Numbered from the stretch's first letter, positions 10,311-23,560 are shown. The stretch is 64,000 nt of DNA from Welwitschia mirabilis (GCA_051453625.1 JBOZIK010000001.1:261961288-262025287); one strand, 5' to 3'. The notes: generated from the sequence alone by a model not told the origin. Translations and numbers: made by a program.

Positions 10311-13300
10311 AAATGCCCAATAGAATTCTTACTTGCTTAAAGAAGAAATAGAGTATTTTATTAAATGTTTCTTATGTGAGTGTAATATTTTTTTATTAAA
10401 AAAATCTAAATTGATCATTAGCTAATTAAAATATATATTTATTAATTTTAATGTCTTATTTATAATATAGGTAGTAATCATATCCTCTCTAAAAACCTTA
10501 TCTCCAAAGGGAATAAAAAGGTAAAGAGTGGATCATGTCATTGGGAAGCCAAGTCATCGATCAATTTTAATTACATCAGCTATGTAACCCTATTAAGAGA
10601 GACTATCATGCAATGTTAACAACCTTCTTATCTTGAACTCCTAAATTTTAGATTTTCTTACATTAATAACTTACTATCTACTTGATGATGAAATCTAACT
10701 AGACCCTACAACTGTGCCTTTCATCTTCATATCATACACCCTTGATTTTCAAGGCATGTATGGGAATCTAATCCTTGGGTTGTTTGAACTTCATGGTTAT
10801 GATAGTTAAAATAACATAATAAGCTCAAAGGGTGGTGCAGCCTAACATAGTTCTCTATCTCTGTCAGGCTCTTCATGGCCAAAAAATATTATGTGCCTAG
10901 TAGGTAGAAGTAATTTTCAATTTTAACCCTCAAGCAATAACAATATTTTAAATGTGGATTTAAGTGTAAAAACAAAAGAGACTAAAGAATAAAAAGTCAA
11001 AGAAACTAAGTTTGATATAATTAAACTGAGTAAATATTTTTCATCATCTAGCTTAGCTTAATTTATTTAAATCATAAAAATATGTCTAAGTAAAATAAAA
11101 TCAATTTAAGAAATATTGCTCCACATCTCAACTTGATTACAAGACGATTTTTAGGCTTGCAATTCTTGAGTAAGTGCCTAAAAACTTAATAAAAAATTTA
11201 AAAAGCTAAAATAAACAAAAACATTAAAAAATGCATATATGACTTGAAAGAGAACACTAGCTAAACAATTATTAGCTAAACTTCATGTGCAAAAAATAAA
11301 GCTAATGATTGAGAAATGACACAAAAATACATGTGCACGAAAATTTAAAAAATGCTAGAAAATAAGCCTAATTTATAGCATATGCACATGTTAATAACAC
11401 TAGTAAGGAATGCCATTTAGATAATTTACTTTTATTTTCTATCTTACACAACCTTACTTGAATGACACGCCATGCATGAACTCCTTCTGATTATTCTAAA
11501 ATGTTTTGTTTTACTAGAAATATATGGATGATAATATAGTGGAACATGAAAGTTGTAGATATAACATGTAAGCTATAGAATGTCTTTATAGTTAAGGAGA
11601 TCCATTTCTTAATGGAAAATAATAGGATGATGTTTCATTTACTACCATAAGAAATGCTATAACATACTAGTAGCAACTAGGTACTGAGTTGCTATAGTAC
11701 ATGTATAGCACACACTTGGCTACAAGGGAAAACATAAGCACTTATTTCATTAATGAAAAAAGAATTCATGCTTAAAGATTTAAAGTAAATAAAATCTACT
11801 ATTGAAAATAGAGGAGAGGTTAAAAACATAACATTAGAGTGATAACATGGTGCATGACTTAATGTATTCAAGAAAGTAGTGTATTTGTGAATGAAATACA
11901 AGAACAAAAATGTAGATTATCTGAAATTTTATCCTACCTAAAGAAAATCATCATTAATAACACAGATGAGAGCCTAAAAACAATTTTAGTAAATTAAAAT
12001 ATTTCTAATTTAGGTAGAAGGTAATGAAGATTAGTGTATGTCAAAATTAGTTAGAACATGTTTAGCAACTTTCTTTTCCAAGATCATAGTAACATTTTAT
12101 TTGTAGAGAATGGATGATAACTCATATTGCTAATACTTACATTGATACCATAATTCATAATGCCCATTTATTCATAAGTGATCCTAAGAGAGAAGGTATT
12201 AACTATTTTTCAAAATTAATATAAGTAAAAGACATTGAAAGTAATGACATGATGCATAGTTATGGATGAAATAAGCACTTTAGAAGCATTAAATGGTTAA
12301 GAAGGATAAATGTTTACATAAATATCAAATGGTAGTAGCTATTACATCCCTCATGACATAGATTAAACAAAGCTAGATATAAGGGGATGATTCTATAAGT
12401 ACTTCAATCCCATAAAATAAGTGAGTAATATACAAGCAAAAATTATGGATGTCTAGCTTTGAAAACATTAAAGAAATAAATAACACAAGATAGAAACCCT
12501 AGAATATAAGATTAAGTAAGGGAAAAAGAAAAACTTTGTTTAGAATTATATAGAAAATTTGAAAATTTGTAGGTATGAAGTATCCATAAGTGAGCACATA
12601 AGAAGGAGTGCATAAGAGGCTATTATCACTGAAAATAGAGAGATGTATAACTAGTTCATGTTTTCTTTCCTATGCATTATGGTGCCACTAATAGATTTAG
12701 CTATAAGTTTTATGGTTTGGAAGATAGAGGTGGCAAAGAGAATCTCTTGTACTAGTTAATACATTATTTCAATAAATTATGTAATACAAAAGAGAATTAA
12801 AACTAGCCAAATAAGATAATCCAAATCTCTAACACTACTTATAAAAAATAACAATAAGTAAAACAGAATAAGAAAACCCTAAAAATCATTTTTTTAAAAC
12901 AATAGTTTTATGACAATAGATCTTACTTTTATAGGTACTAAAACTTCATTAGGATTTCTACTAGGGTTTTTATATCTTCTAAGTATAGCTCCATAGCATA
13001 ACTCATTAGTGTTCTAGCACTATGGACTAAGACCAACATAAAAAGAACCACTTCAAAACATCGAACAAAAATTCTTAACAAGGATTCAATCTATATTAGG
13101 TATAATAACTATAATATATAAAATCATTTTAGATTAGATTAAAATAAGATTTAGACTTTATTATAATAGACAAACAAAAATACATCCATAAGGAAATCAA
13201 GACAAAGATTTTAATGTCATAAAATCATTAAATCAGTAGCTCATCTTTAATGAAGAAACTTAAAAATAGTTAATTTAGATATTATCTTAATAATCATTTA

Positions 13301-13351
13301 ACTATCAACTATTAATAATTTCCTCATCAATCTAATTACGTTACAAGCAAG
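10311..13351. other. No gene recognised
   Basis: AT-rich, heavily mutated. A less AT-rich patch at 10480-10900 might be an old LTR, possibly the missing copia 5' LTR, but I find no matching partner, primer site or terminal TG/CA. The minus frame at 11692-11907 has no motif. Confidence 0.4.
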
Positions 13352-13470
13352 TGCAATTGGCTTAGTAGTTAAAGAGGATTTTTAAACATAAGCATGAAGG
13401 TTTGATTTACAAAATAACTAGTTCTGCATTCACCAAAACTAGCATGTTGCCTTTGTGAAAAGTAAATTCT
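13352..13470 (+). repeat. tRNA-derived SINE-like unit (head region)
   Basis: TGGCTTAGTAGTTAAAGAGG resembles the pol III A box region of tRNA-derived SINEs (TGGCCTAGTGGTTAAG-type). About 30 bases on, AAGGTTTGATTTACA resembles the B box GGTTCGATTCC with C-to-T change. A-to-B spacing is as in a tRNA promoter. This combination is typical of plant Au-type SINEs. I could not fix the 3' end or target-site duplication. Confidence 0.5.
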
Positions 13471-15903
13471 CTAGATTCTAGAATAATACTTTATAACCTA
13501 CTAATAACATTAAAAATAACAACATAGAAGTCTAATATTAGTAAATATAGATTAAATTAGCATTGATCATAATAAATGCATAAAAACATGAGAAATCTAG
13601 ATTAATAATGCTAATACAACCTCAATAACTTAGAATAAATGTGAATTTTTACATGTTAAAAAAACTCTTAACCAACCTTTTACTAGTATCTTAAGAAAAA
13701 AGTATTATATAGGTTAATAAGATGATAAAATTTCAATGTGAACACATTCATGTATGATGTGAAAGTGATGATAAAAATTTGAAAAAAATTATGCATAACT
13801 TTACAGAAAGTTAAACTTAATAAAAATAATAATAAATTAATAATTAGTTAGTGCACTTGTCACTCTTTCCAACTAAAATAAACATTTTTGTCAAAGTTTT
13901 CGAAAGAGTTAATGGAATGCAAAAATTGAAAGCAAAGTAGTGCATGTATTGGATGGAAAAAAAATGGAAAAATGCATGAAAATGAAAAACATGTATGAAA
14001 AATGCTAAAAAGGAAAAAATGCAATGAACCATGTCTAAATATGCCTAAGAATGATGCATGAAAAATGAAAATAACTCCTAGAAGTAAGGATTATTCACTA
14101 TGTTAAAAATTAGAACCACTACAAAGGATGAAATGATAAGGAAAATGGGAATAAAAAAGAAAATTAAAAATGAAAATTAATATTGGAATTTGATGCTCAA
14201 AAATAAGTTATGAAGTGGATTACAATTAGTTTTTAGAAACTTTCATGGGTGACATAGAAACTTAATAGATTATGCATGAAAATAAAAATCTAGAAGAGAA
14301 ATTTAGCACTAAAATTCAATAGATTCATGGTGACACTAGTCAGAACTAGAAATAGCATAGGTTCTATTATGCTTCTAGATCTTAATATTAGTATGTAAAG
14401 TTATTAGTGAAAATGACAATTTCTAAANNNNNNNNNNNNNNNNNNNNNNNNNNNNNNNNNNNNNNNNNNNNNNNNNNNNNNNNNNNNNNNNNNNNNNNNN
14501 NNNNNNNNNNNNNNNNNNNNNNNNNNNTTAATATTAGTATTTAAAGTTATTAGTGAAAATGACAATTTCTAAAGTTATCGACCAAATTTAATAATGAAGA
14601 AAATGAACAGAAACAGTGACTAAAATTGGATTTGTATTAGATGATTAAAAAATCATTAGAACTACAATTATATGTAAAAATAAAAATTACAATGGATGAT
14701 GAAAAAATTATAAATGCATAAGAGAATAAAAGAGTGAATGAGAGTAAACAAAATTAGTTATTATATTCTATGAGAAATCCTTTCAANNNNNNNNNNNNNN
14801 NNNNNNNNNNNNNNNNNNNNNNNNNNNNNNNNNNNNNNNNNNNNNNNNNNNNNNNNNNNNNNNNNNNNNNNNNNNNNNNNNNNNNNNNNNNNNNNNNNNN
14901 NNNNNNNNNNNNNNNNNNNNNNNNNNNNNNNNNNNNNNNNNNNNNNNNNNNNNNNNNNNNNNNNNNNNNNNNNNNNNNNNNNNNNNNNNNNNNNNNNNNN
15001 NNNNNNNNNNNNNNNNNNNNNNNNNNNNNNNNNNNNNNNNNNNNNNNNNNNNNNNNNNNNNNNNNNNNNNNNNNNNNNNNNNNNNNNNNNNNNNNNNNNN
15101 NNNNNNNNNNNNNNNNNNNNNNNNNNNNNNNNNNNNNNNNNNNNNNNNNNNNNNNNNNNNNNNNNNNNNNNNNNNNNNNNNNNNNNNNNNNNNNNNNNNN
15201 NNNNNNNNNNNNNNNNNNNNNNNNNNNNNNNNNNNNNNNNNNNNNNNNNNNNNNNNNNNNNNNNNNNNNNNNNNNNNNNNNNNNNNNNNNNNNNNNNNNN
15301 NNNNNNNNNNNNNNNNNNNNNNNNNNNNNNNNNNNNNNNNNNNNNNNNNNNNNNNNNNNNNNNNNNNNNNNNNNNNNNNNNNNNNNNNNNNNNNNNNNNN
15401 NNNNNNNNNNNNNNNNNNNNNNNNNNNNNNNNNNNNNNNNNNNNNNNNNNNNNNNNNNNNNNNNNNNNNNNNNNNNNNNNNNNNNNNNNNNNNNNNNNNN
15501 NNNNNNNNNNNNNNNNNNNNNNNNNNNNNNNNNNTCCTTTCAAGAATTTTTTCTATCTCCTCTTTTTTCTTGGAAATATCATTTTTCTTATGAGAGATAT
15601 TCTTTATTTTGTCCTATAGTTCACTAATCCATATCATATGCTTCCTTAATATCTACTTTAAAACTAATTCACTTGAATTTAAAGAAGAGAATTATGGAGG
15701 AGGAAGAAGAGGAGAAGAAGGGGATTAAGACAATTCATCAATGCATTTTTTACCCTTTATTAATCTTATTTCTGTTGTTATTATTATTTTTATTACTTTC
15801 TTAGAACCTAATTTAAATTCTTGTGCTTTTGAACTTAGACTATTTTTCTATGAGTACTGATTTATATGTAATCCTTATCTCAATTATCACAATTAGGAAT
15901 GAT
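13471..15903. other. No gene recognised; A-rich sequence with two gaps
   Basis: A-rich sequence including a run of ATGCATGAAAA-like words (13920-14070) and a purine tract (15698-15725, GGAGGAGGAAGAAGAGG). Flanks of the 100-N gap 14428-14527 repeat about 45 bases almost exactly (14383-14427 and 14528-14572). Gap 14787-15534 (748 N) has only TCCTTTCAA in common on both sides. The apparent long frames across it consist of N. Confidence 0.5.
14787..15534. other. Assembly gap, 748 N
   Basis: Unsequenced. No content can be inferred beyond the shared nine-base flank TCCTTTCAA. Confidence 0.99.
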
Positions 15904-16185
15904 TTAAAGGATGATGTAAGTAAGGTTTAAAAATACACATGAAAGGGATAAGGTTCTATTATGACCTACATGATTGGTGATGGTTAAAAAAAGGAATTTG
16001 GACATATCAGAAGGAATGCTATCTTGAATGATCCTAATTAACTCTAAATGGCTACTAGAGGAATGTGTAACATGGGATGTGGGTAGAATGTTTCTAATGA
16101 CAAATTTAATAAGTGCTAGTTGGTTTTTATGAAGAAATATACATGGAAAAGATCCTCCTATATTGCATGCAAATTTAATACTCAA
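15904..16185 (-). pseudogene. Athila-like plant transposon protein fragment
   Basis: An open minus frame of 93 codons contains LIKFVIRNILPTSHVT followed by HLELIRIIQDSIPSD, SKFLFLTITNHVGHN and then LSLSCVFLNL. The pattern W/I..F...NI.PTSH, then a hydrophobic helix, then I...I, then a phenylalanine/leucine-rich F-P-x-L-I-T-like end is what I know from the 'putative plant transposon protein' region of Athila-type elements. The match is by pattern, not alignment. It is the longest uninterrupted, non-N, non-repeat frame in 10-17 kb. Purine-rich DNA lies downstream. Alternatively it is a chance frame. Confidence 0.4.
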
Positions 16186-17107
16186 GGCATTTTAATAATA
16201 CATAAGGTGATAAGATTAAAAAATAGATCATCATAATTCTCTAAACCAAAAATAATTTTTAAATAACCTAAGAAATTGGTAAAGATAGTGCTATGAATTT
16301 AAGAATGGAGTATCCAAAATCTTCATCATCATATGTAGCATGCTTGCAAAATACTAATACTTATCTAGGATAGCAGTAGGATTATTTTTCCCCAACAAGT
16401 AATTTCAACATCTAGTCTTAACCCTAACAAGTAGAAGAGAGCACAAAGATCAAGAAAATATGCAAAAATCTCTTCCTTAATGAAGGTTTCTTATATTCCA
16501 CTCATGATGATGTACAAAGAAAGAAATGAAGAAAGTGAAAAAAAAGATAGAAATGAAGGAGAGGTAAAAGACAAATGAATGATGAAATTAGGAGGAAAAA
16601 TACTTAGAAAAATGAATCAAAATAAAATAAATAATTTTATAAATATAAATCATCTTATTAACAAAATTCAATATAGAAGATGTTGTAAAAAAGTAGTATG
16701 CGAAAACTAAGTGGAGCATAATGGAAATGGATGGTAGCGCTGATCAAGTCTAGTGGCATTACTTAAAAAACTATAGAAAAGAGTGCTATATTAAAGGACA
16801 AGGATATTATAAAAGTGGATGAAGAGTTATAGAAATCTAGCATGGAAAGTAAGATACCTTCCAAGCTTATTGGTTTTATAAAAATAATGTGAAATGAAAA
16901 TAATTGGACTAGATATTCCTATCAATGGCTTTAATTGATTTATCATGAAACTAAATGTGGATAGCTTAATCAAATTACAAGAAAAACTTATGCATTTAAG
17001 TGTCTTTCTTAAAGACGAAAATGAAGGGGTTTGATGGATGAAAAAGGTAAAATCAGATGAAAATTTAGGGAAATAAAAAAATAAAAATTAATTTTCTACC
17101 ATGCAAC
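16186..17107. other. No gene recognised
   Basis: AT-rich sequence up to the E2 5' LTR. GAAAATGAAGGGGTTTGATGG near 17020 is purine-rich but is not next to a plausible LTR edge. Confidence 0.4.
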
Positions 17108-18314
17108 TATTATGATTCCAAATTGTATGTTTTGGATGAGGTATTTTGAGTAATTTGTAGGACTATTAGACAGGTTTCAGCAAAAACAACAATTATTAAA
17201 AGTTAATCATAAAATCATGGAAATTCATAAGTATCAACACATTTGGAGGTATTTTTATTAATTTTAATACTTTAAATTTTGAGGAGGAATTAATAAGATT
17301 CAAGACTAATTTGACTTAATGAAAGATCTTGAAGAATTATAGCATCCCCTTTAGATGATACTGCTAGATGATACCACTTGTAAGATGATAAGGATGCTAA
17401 CTAGACCAAGGATGCATTCTGATATTGATCCCTATTGACATAGTATCATCAATACCATGACATCAAGAATGACATCGGAAATTAGTTAATGCACCAAACT
17501 TTACCTAAATTGTTTATTATGTCATGCACTTTTTGTTAGCCATTAGGGTTTTTGATACATTTATTAGATTTGTTATTGTTAGTCTTCTATTGTAATAAAT
17601 ACTTCCTTTTTCCTTGAAACCAATTTTATCTTCTTTGAAATCTATAAATCTTATTATAAGAGATTAAAGAATAAGAGGTACATCTGTTAGTTACAGAGAG
17701 GAATCTTCCTTGGTATTGAACTATGTCTCCTTCATTGAGATGCTACTACTTTGTAATAGGATGTTGGTTTGACCTTTAATGAAATTACTCTTTTACTTTT
17801 ATATATTCATGTGCATATCCCTTATAGTTTATGTTGGTTATGATTTCATAATAGTTTTATAATTGTTTAAGGTCATTAAGGAAAACCTTTTTCAAGGTTG
17901 AAATAGTTGACATTTCATAGCTTAATTGGTGCATGTTTTCTATATTCTACTGAATGTACTTGATAGCCTAGGTTGATTAGGATTAATGATAGTTTCTTTG
18001 ATTAATCTAGGTTATATGGGCCTAATCTTAGTGACAAAGATTTGGTAGTTAAACTGATATTGCATTTAGAGTAATTTGCATTTGCATTGCACTAGTGTGT
18101 TTATTTTCTTGCATTGTTATTTTTATTATTAAATCATAAAAAGAAAAAAAATTAATTCATAAAAATTAATTCTTCAGTTTTGAGCCTAGTGGCTTTTATG
18201 GATTATGACATTTTGATTTACTCCTCTCTATACTAGTGTGTGTCTTGTAATATATTTTATAATTAACAATATTTAATAAAGGTAATAACATTTGCATAAA
18301 TAAATACCATAACA
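17108..18314 (+). repeat. E2 5' LTR
   Basis: Starts TATTATGATTCC (the copy at 25149 has TGTTATGATGCT, so TG became TA) and ends ACCATAACA directly before the primer site. It holds palindromic modules at about 17345-17395 and 17445-17480, and a TATA-like TCTATAAATC at about 17640. The closing block (ATCATAAAAAGAAAA near 18133) is shared by all family LTRs. Confidence 0.8.
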
Positions 18315-18317
18315 TCT

Positions 18318-18335
18318 TGACACCTTTACTGGGAA
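18318..18335 (+). other. E2 primer-binding site, tRNA-Asp type
   Basis: TGACACCTTTACTGGGAA versus the plant tRNA-Asp complement TGGCGCCGTTGCCGGGGA: 12 of 18 match and five of the six differences are transitions. It lies three bases after the LTR end. Confidence 0.7.
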
Positions 18336-18759
18336 AGGTAGCAAGGAGTTCAAGGATTATCATTATCTAAATAAGTTCTTTGGATTTCAATATAGGTATT
18401 TGTTTATAGTAGCATTATATTTTATGATCACAAATTTTCTTTTCACAATTTTTTAAATTTTTGTTCTACAAATAACCCACTTATTTTTCTCTATGTTATG
18501 CAAATGACTAGGTAAATAACAACCTAGGATTAGTATTTTTCTAATATTTTGTGTCTTTTTTTTTGGGTTTTCATTAACTAATAAAATAACATTATCTTCT
18601 CTATCATCCAGACAACATAGGTGGATGACTATTAGTTTTTGCTTTAGTTTTGTTTCTATTTTTATTTGTTTTTAGATTTCTACTTTTTGTTTTCTACATA
18701 GTAGTCCTCCAAGTTAGTGTCTAGATGGTAATAGAAATGATAACTATAGATACATCATT
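18336..18759 (+). other. E2 leader
   Basis: U-rich leader with one clear module at 18603-18630 (TCATCCAGACAACATAGGTGGATGAC). It aligns with the E5 leader. The possible splice donor of E5 (GTAAGT) is here AATAAGTTCTTT. Confidence 0.5.
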
Positions 18760-20440
18760 AAGCATGTACGAATATGAAGCACTCAAGTAAAAAGACAGCA
18801 TTAGAGGAAGCAAACCGTGATTAAGAAAAATATCAAAAACAATCTAGTCAACTTTAATCTTAACCCTAGTATGCATACCTCATGTATGCAAAGAATTACA
18901 AGAGTTAAGTAACAAGATTTTTAATTTTTCATTATTTCAACATTTAATTTTTTAAGAGAAAGTAATAGTATAGAAGAAAATAATTTTTCTTTACCAAATT
19001 TAATGCAAACATAAAAACAAGTAGCATCGTCTAACACTTCAATCATGATAGAAACTTCTAATGTAAACTCTAATTTAAACACAAAAGTTCCACTTAGGAA
19101 TTTAATTGCCAAGAGAAATTAAAATTTAAAACCCTTTTGACTTGCCTCCTATGATGACGTAGACTTAAAAAACTTAAATGGTTATCCAACCTTTTCAGGA
19201 AATCCAAATGAAAATCATTTTCAACTCTCACTGACATAGAAAAATTGGTGTTCACTTTAAGAAATGGGAAGAAATGAATTATTGATAAAAACTATATGAT
19301 TATTTTTTCCATTACACTTAGATATATAGAAAAACTATGGCTTAAAACCATTCTTTATAAAAGTCTTAAAACCTAGAGTCAACTATAAGAAGGCATTATC
19401 AAAAATTCATGAGTGAGAGTATAATGAATAAAAGAAGAAAAGAGTTTAAAAACTTTTAACAACAACCTCATGAGGATTATTCCACAACATTTAAATGATG
19501 TATTATAGCAACTCATTCCAATCCCATTAATGAGTTTCCTAAAGAATAACTTGTGGATTTTTCATGTTGTGGCAACTTAATAAACTTAGATTTAGATATT
19601 GTATAGACGATGTTGGAAGATCTTGTTAAAATAGTTAAAATTGGTATAAACCAACTTTTAAAGAAAATAAAATTGTAAGTTAAATGATAATGGACTTAAA
19701 ATAAGTAAAACATGATAAGGAGAAAGTTTAAAATAATTCAACAAATGTAATTAAGGATTTCACTGCTTCTTTAGAAAAGTACACTCAAATAATTCTAGAT
19801 GTAAAAGTATCAATAACATGTGATATATATAAAGATAACTTTTATGTAATAAAAGAATATCCCTTGTTGTCAACTTATAAAGAGAAAATACTTGAAGAAG
19901 TGAGTGCATTTAACCAAAGGCCTTTCAATTTTCAAAACTAAATGTAATATCAATAAGAAATGAGTGGACAATCGAATTAGAAATCTTTTGAGAATAGATT
20001 AAATAATTTAGACTTTCAACCAAATAATGTCCAATCAAGTAGCTCAAGCTCTTAATCAAGTTCTTCAACTTTTCAAAAGAAAACTCAAAATGATCTAGTT
20101 ATAGAAGAGTTGAGAAAAACTAATACAAACATTGAAAATTTAGTTAATGCATTTTAACAAACAATGTTAGCCATTCAAATATCACAAGTATCTCTTGCAA
20201 CTTAACCTTTTCCAAGTCCAAATGAAGTAAAAAGAGATTGTAAAGCATGTGATGCAATACCACCTATCCATGTGATTTCAAATTTCAAAAATTATGGAGA
20301 AGGTAAGGAAGAAGATGATACAAAAATTTTGAAAACATATAATTTTCCTTTAACTTTAGATGAGCCTTCACGAAAATCAAAGTAAAAAGATAAGCTACCT
20401 CTTAGCTTGATAAACTAAATACAAATCCTACTTTTGATAA
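18760..20440 (+). pseudogene. gag: gag relic of E2
   Basis: The capsid gene of the element. The N-terminal part matches E5 gag: the MHT...MQ stretch near 18870, then NPFDLPP-like and YPTFSGEP-like segments near 19130-19200. The gag core follows at 19330-19470, with the WLK..LYKSLK pattern and a degraded SW. The C-terminal part at 20240-20370 carries RDCKACDAIPPIHVISNF and TYNFPLTLDEPS. A run of polar residues near 20040-20060 may be a linker. Many stops interrupt it. The segment 20266-20495 recurs at 20596-20825 across a 100-N gap with only a few differences, which is most likely an unmerged contig overlap and not biology. Confidence 0.7.
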
Positions 20441-20879
20441 TTACTTAAAAGCCTTGACACAATATGATAATATCAACTAATCTTTTTAGATACTCNNNNN
20501 NNNNNNNNNNNNNNNNNNNNNNNNNNNNNNNNNNNNNNNNNNNNNNNNNNNNNNNNNNNNNNNNNNNNNNNNNNNNNNNNNNNNNNNNNNNNNNNATCCA
20601 TGTGATTTCAAATTTCAAAAATTATGGAGAAGATAAGGAAGAAGATGATACAAAAATTTTGAAAACATATAATTTTTCTTTAACTTTAGATGAGCCTTCA
20701 TGAAAATCAAAGTAAAAAGATAAGCTACCTCTTAGCTTGATAAACTAAATACAACTCCTACTTTTGATAATAACTTAAAAGCCTTGACACAAGATGATAA
20801 TATCAACTAATCGTTTTAGATACTCTTGCAAGAAAATCCAAAGTATGCTAAGCTGTGAAAATACCTATATAAAAAAAAA

Positions 20880-21420
20880 ACAAAAACATGCTATTTCTAG
20901 TAGATTGTTTCTTATATAGTATATTTTCAACTTAGTCATATGAAAAGCACCTAAATTTAAAGACTCCAAGGTAACAATAGTAAGTGTTAATTTGAAAGAA
21001 CATAAAAAAATTAGAAAAGCTTTAAGTAACATAGGAGCAAGTGTAAACATTATACCTGTTCATATTTTTAAAAGACGTAGGTTAGAAGATAAAATTAAAT
21101 CTACATAAATTACCTTAGAGTTAGATGATATATCAATAAAAAAACCTATAGGAGTCATTAAAGACTTAGTTATCAAAATATAACAAGTCTTCCATTCTAT
21201 GTATGTGTTCATAGTTAAAGCATAACATGATGGAAGCTACCCACTACTTTTAATAAAATCCTTTTATAAAACCATCCACTGCATTATAGACACATGAGTA
21301 GGATTAATGGAATATCACATTGGTAACAAGAAGTATACTATTATAGTTTTTGATGTCACAAAAAAGATATGGGAGATGAGGAAAACTTAGGAAAAAGAGC
21401 TAAATCAACTTTATTTATAC
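20880..21420 (+). pseudogene. pro: Retroviral-type aspartic protease of E2
   Basis: Processes Gag in an active element. At 21028-21060 the frame reads NIGASVNIIP; gypsy proteases have D-L/I-G-A-S-V/I-N-L-M-P here, so the catalytic Asp is now Asn (AAC, one G-to-A change). Next come IFKRRRLEDKIKS, then VFIVKA and YPLLLIKSFYKTIHCII near 21236-21290, corresponding to the hydrophobic strands and the 'LGRPFL' block of the fold. MGDEENLGKRAKSTLFIQHH-like text follows and is also present in E3. Several stops; dead. Flanks of the 21453-21552 gap repeat 49 bases. Confidence 0.75.
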
Positions 21421-21895
21421 AACATCACCCAGTTAAATAAAGATTAAAAATANNNNNNNNNNNNNNNNNNNNNNNNNNNNNNNNNNNNNNNNNNNNNNNN
21501 NNNNNNNNNNNNNNNNNNNNNNNNNNNNNNNNNNNNNNNNNNNNNNNNNNNNATCAACTTTATTTATACAACATCACCCAGTTAAATAAATATTAAAAAT
21601 ACTATAAGAGTTAATTATGCATAATAATATAATAGAAATGAATAGTTCTAAACACAAGGATAAAGAAGTAAAATATGTTAACAAGAAAGAATTTTAACAT
21701 GTGAAATTAATTAATAAAATTTCTTATAAACACTATCATCCACTATAGTCATTCAGACAATAGTCAGAAAAGGTAGAATTCAATAAAAGAAAAACAAAAA
21801 TAATGAAAAATGGAAAGATATAATTACTAATTAAAGAAGCACAAAAAGTATTCAACACAGTAAGGTCAAAGGCAATAATAAGGAGAGGAGGAATA

Positions 21896-22790
21896 ATGAA
21901 GAACCTATATAATGTCAACCAAAATTGAGAAAAAATAGACCTATCTTTTCCAATGCTATAATCGAATTTAAAAAGTCTTCCCATGTTTCCGCTTTTTAGT
22001 ATCATAAAATACTCAAAGACACATCTTTTACTTTTCTTCTAAGTCCACTTTAGCTTATACATCTAATATAAATCTTTTTAAAAGTATGACTTAGGATATC
22101 TTAGACTTCTAAATTGTAGAAGATTTTATCCTTTTGATGATTCATACTTAGAGTAAAGAGTTAGAAAATGTTTTAAGTATATTAAACCTACTTTATTCAT
22201 TCATCTTAAGAAGCTTTCTCCAAATTTTTTGATTCCTTATGAAATCATTAATCTTTTTCATTCTTAATATCAATATTTAGATGGAATTTATATTTGGAGC
22301 TCTTCATATCATACAAGACTGTTCTTTAATAAATGGTTTAAACTCTTTATCTCTCATATTGTAAATAAATTCTATAGAGTTAAAATGTTATGTTATCATT
22401 CATATGTACCATTTATATTATATAAACTAGTCTCTGTTTGATTTGGTTCTTATTTTTCTAAGAAAGTATATCACTCTAGATCCATATCCTTAGGTTAATA
22501 AATGTTTCTTTTTCTTTTATTCAAATAAAATGTTGTAAAGGATTTAGAATCTAAATAAAATTTTATTTTTAGTTTGCTTTATACTTCATTGTAATTTTAA
22601 GTTGTTCTGTTTTTATCCTTGATTTTTATTTTGCATAGCAAATAAACCTCTAAATGATTAGGTCCTTATCTTTTAGAGAAATTACATTCTAATGGCTCAA
22701 TTGAAATTTTTGATTTAAACACTAGAAAAATTATAAAAAAATGAATAAGGTTTAAATATTCATGAGTCATTAAAACTTGAAAATGATAGA
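21896..22790 (+). pseudogene. ORF2 of E2: unassigned frame ending like integrase C-terminus
   Basis: A single frame from the ATG at 21896 to about 22790 (near 295 codons) with stops but no frameshift. It contains KYDLGYL, KPTLFIHLKKLSPNF, an LFHS-stop-YQYLDG segment, SSYHTRLFFNKWFKLFISH and finally LGPYLLEKLHSNGSIEIFDL (22658-22717). The last part resembles the G-P-x-x-V-x-K-V-x-x-x-G-x-V-E-I end of gypsy integrase. The same frame, with the same landmarks in the same order, exists in E3 (35322 down to 34620). At least three stops sit at identical positions in both copies. I recognise no RT, RNase H or integrase catalytic motif, so the function is unknown. Confidence 0.6.
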
Positions 22791-23189
22791 AGTAATTATT
22801 TTGAAAGTCTTTATACCATTGTCTATATTTTTTTTAGCTAATTATTTTGGTAGATGTTATGCTATCACCTAAACATATTTAAAACTTACCTAATGTTTTA
22901 CATTATGAAGTTATCATGACTAATAATTTTTACTTGGATATTAAAGTGATGAGATTGAATTAACATAATATTAAAACATTCAGATATATATGAACTTCAT
23001 TTTAAAGGAAGATTATTTGGTTTTTGTATTTTCTCTCAATGATGTAAGTCTTTAGTTATTTGAGGATGTTTTTTATTATTTTTCATCTAATTTTTCACCT
23101 TTTCATCAAGAGTATGTGATCATGTGGGATTTTTTTTATGAAGTATTAAAAAAAAAGAAGTAAACAAAGAAATAGAAGAATAACCATGA
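22791..23189. other. E2 internal, no gene recognised
   Basis: AT-rich, with stops in all frames. Confidence 0.4.
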
Positions 23190-23560
23190 TCTATTATTTC
23201 TATGCTAAATACATGGTTCCCATGATGTCCTACTAGACTGGGGTAAATTTATTTAAGAGGGATCTATGGTAGTATTGGTAGTTATGGGAACTACATTAGA
23301 GGTTCAGTTGGTCATGCTTTATAGGTCCCTAATTCTCTAAATGTGGTTACAATCCCCTTATCATAGATTAAAAATAAACTACTTCAAGGACATAAACTCA
23401 ATGGTGTTCCTAGTATTATCAGAGGCATTGCTTATTTTCTAAACTCATTGATGTTACAGTATTTCCATATGATCATTTCATGTTAGAGAATTTGAGTGTG
23501 TGTTTTGGGTATGAGTAGGTGAGTCCATTTTTGAGTAGCTTTCGATCTTATCATTTTTAA
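23190..23560 (+). pseudogene. ORF3 relic of E2
   Basis: From 23258 a frame reads GIYGSIGSYGNYIRGSVGHA, later GHKLNGVPSIIRGIAYFLNS. After an apparent frameshift near 23450 another frame reads FPYDHFMLENLSVCFGYE. The minus strand of 34030-33640 in E3 gives a colinear match at the DNA level, and at the protein level SSYGYSSGD, then HFTFEDLSVS. The two copies agree in order and spacing, so it is a real element segment and probably coding. It lies 3' of ORF2, where some gypsy lineages carry an extra frame. No family recognised. Confidence 0.4.

Noticed and set aside
12110-12170. ATTGATACCA at 12143 as a tRNA-Met primer site
   Set aside because: The match is too short, with no adjacent LTR terminus.
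14761-15627. Long frames of 260 and 285 codons on both strands
   Set aside because: They consist almost entirely of the 748-N gap. The same applies to 32175-32897, 34065-34501 and 61444-62103.
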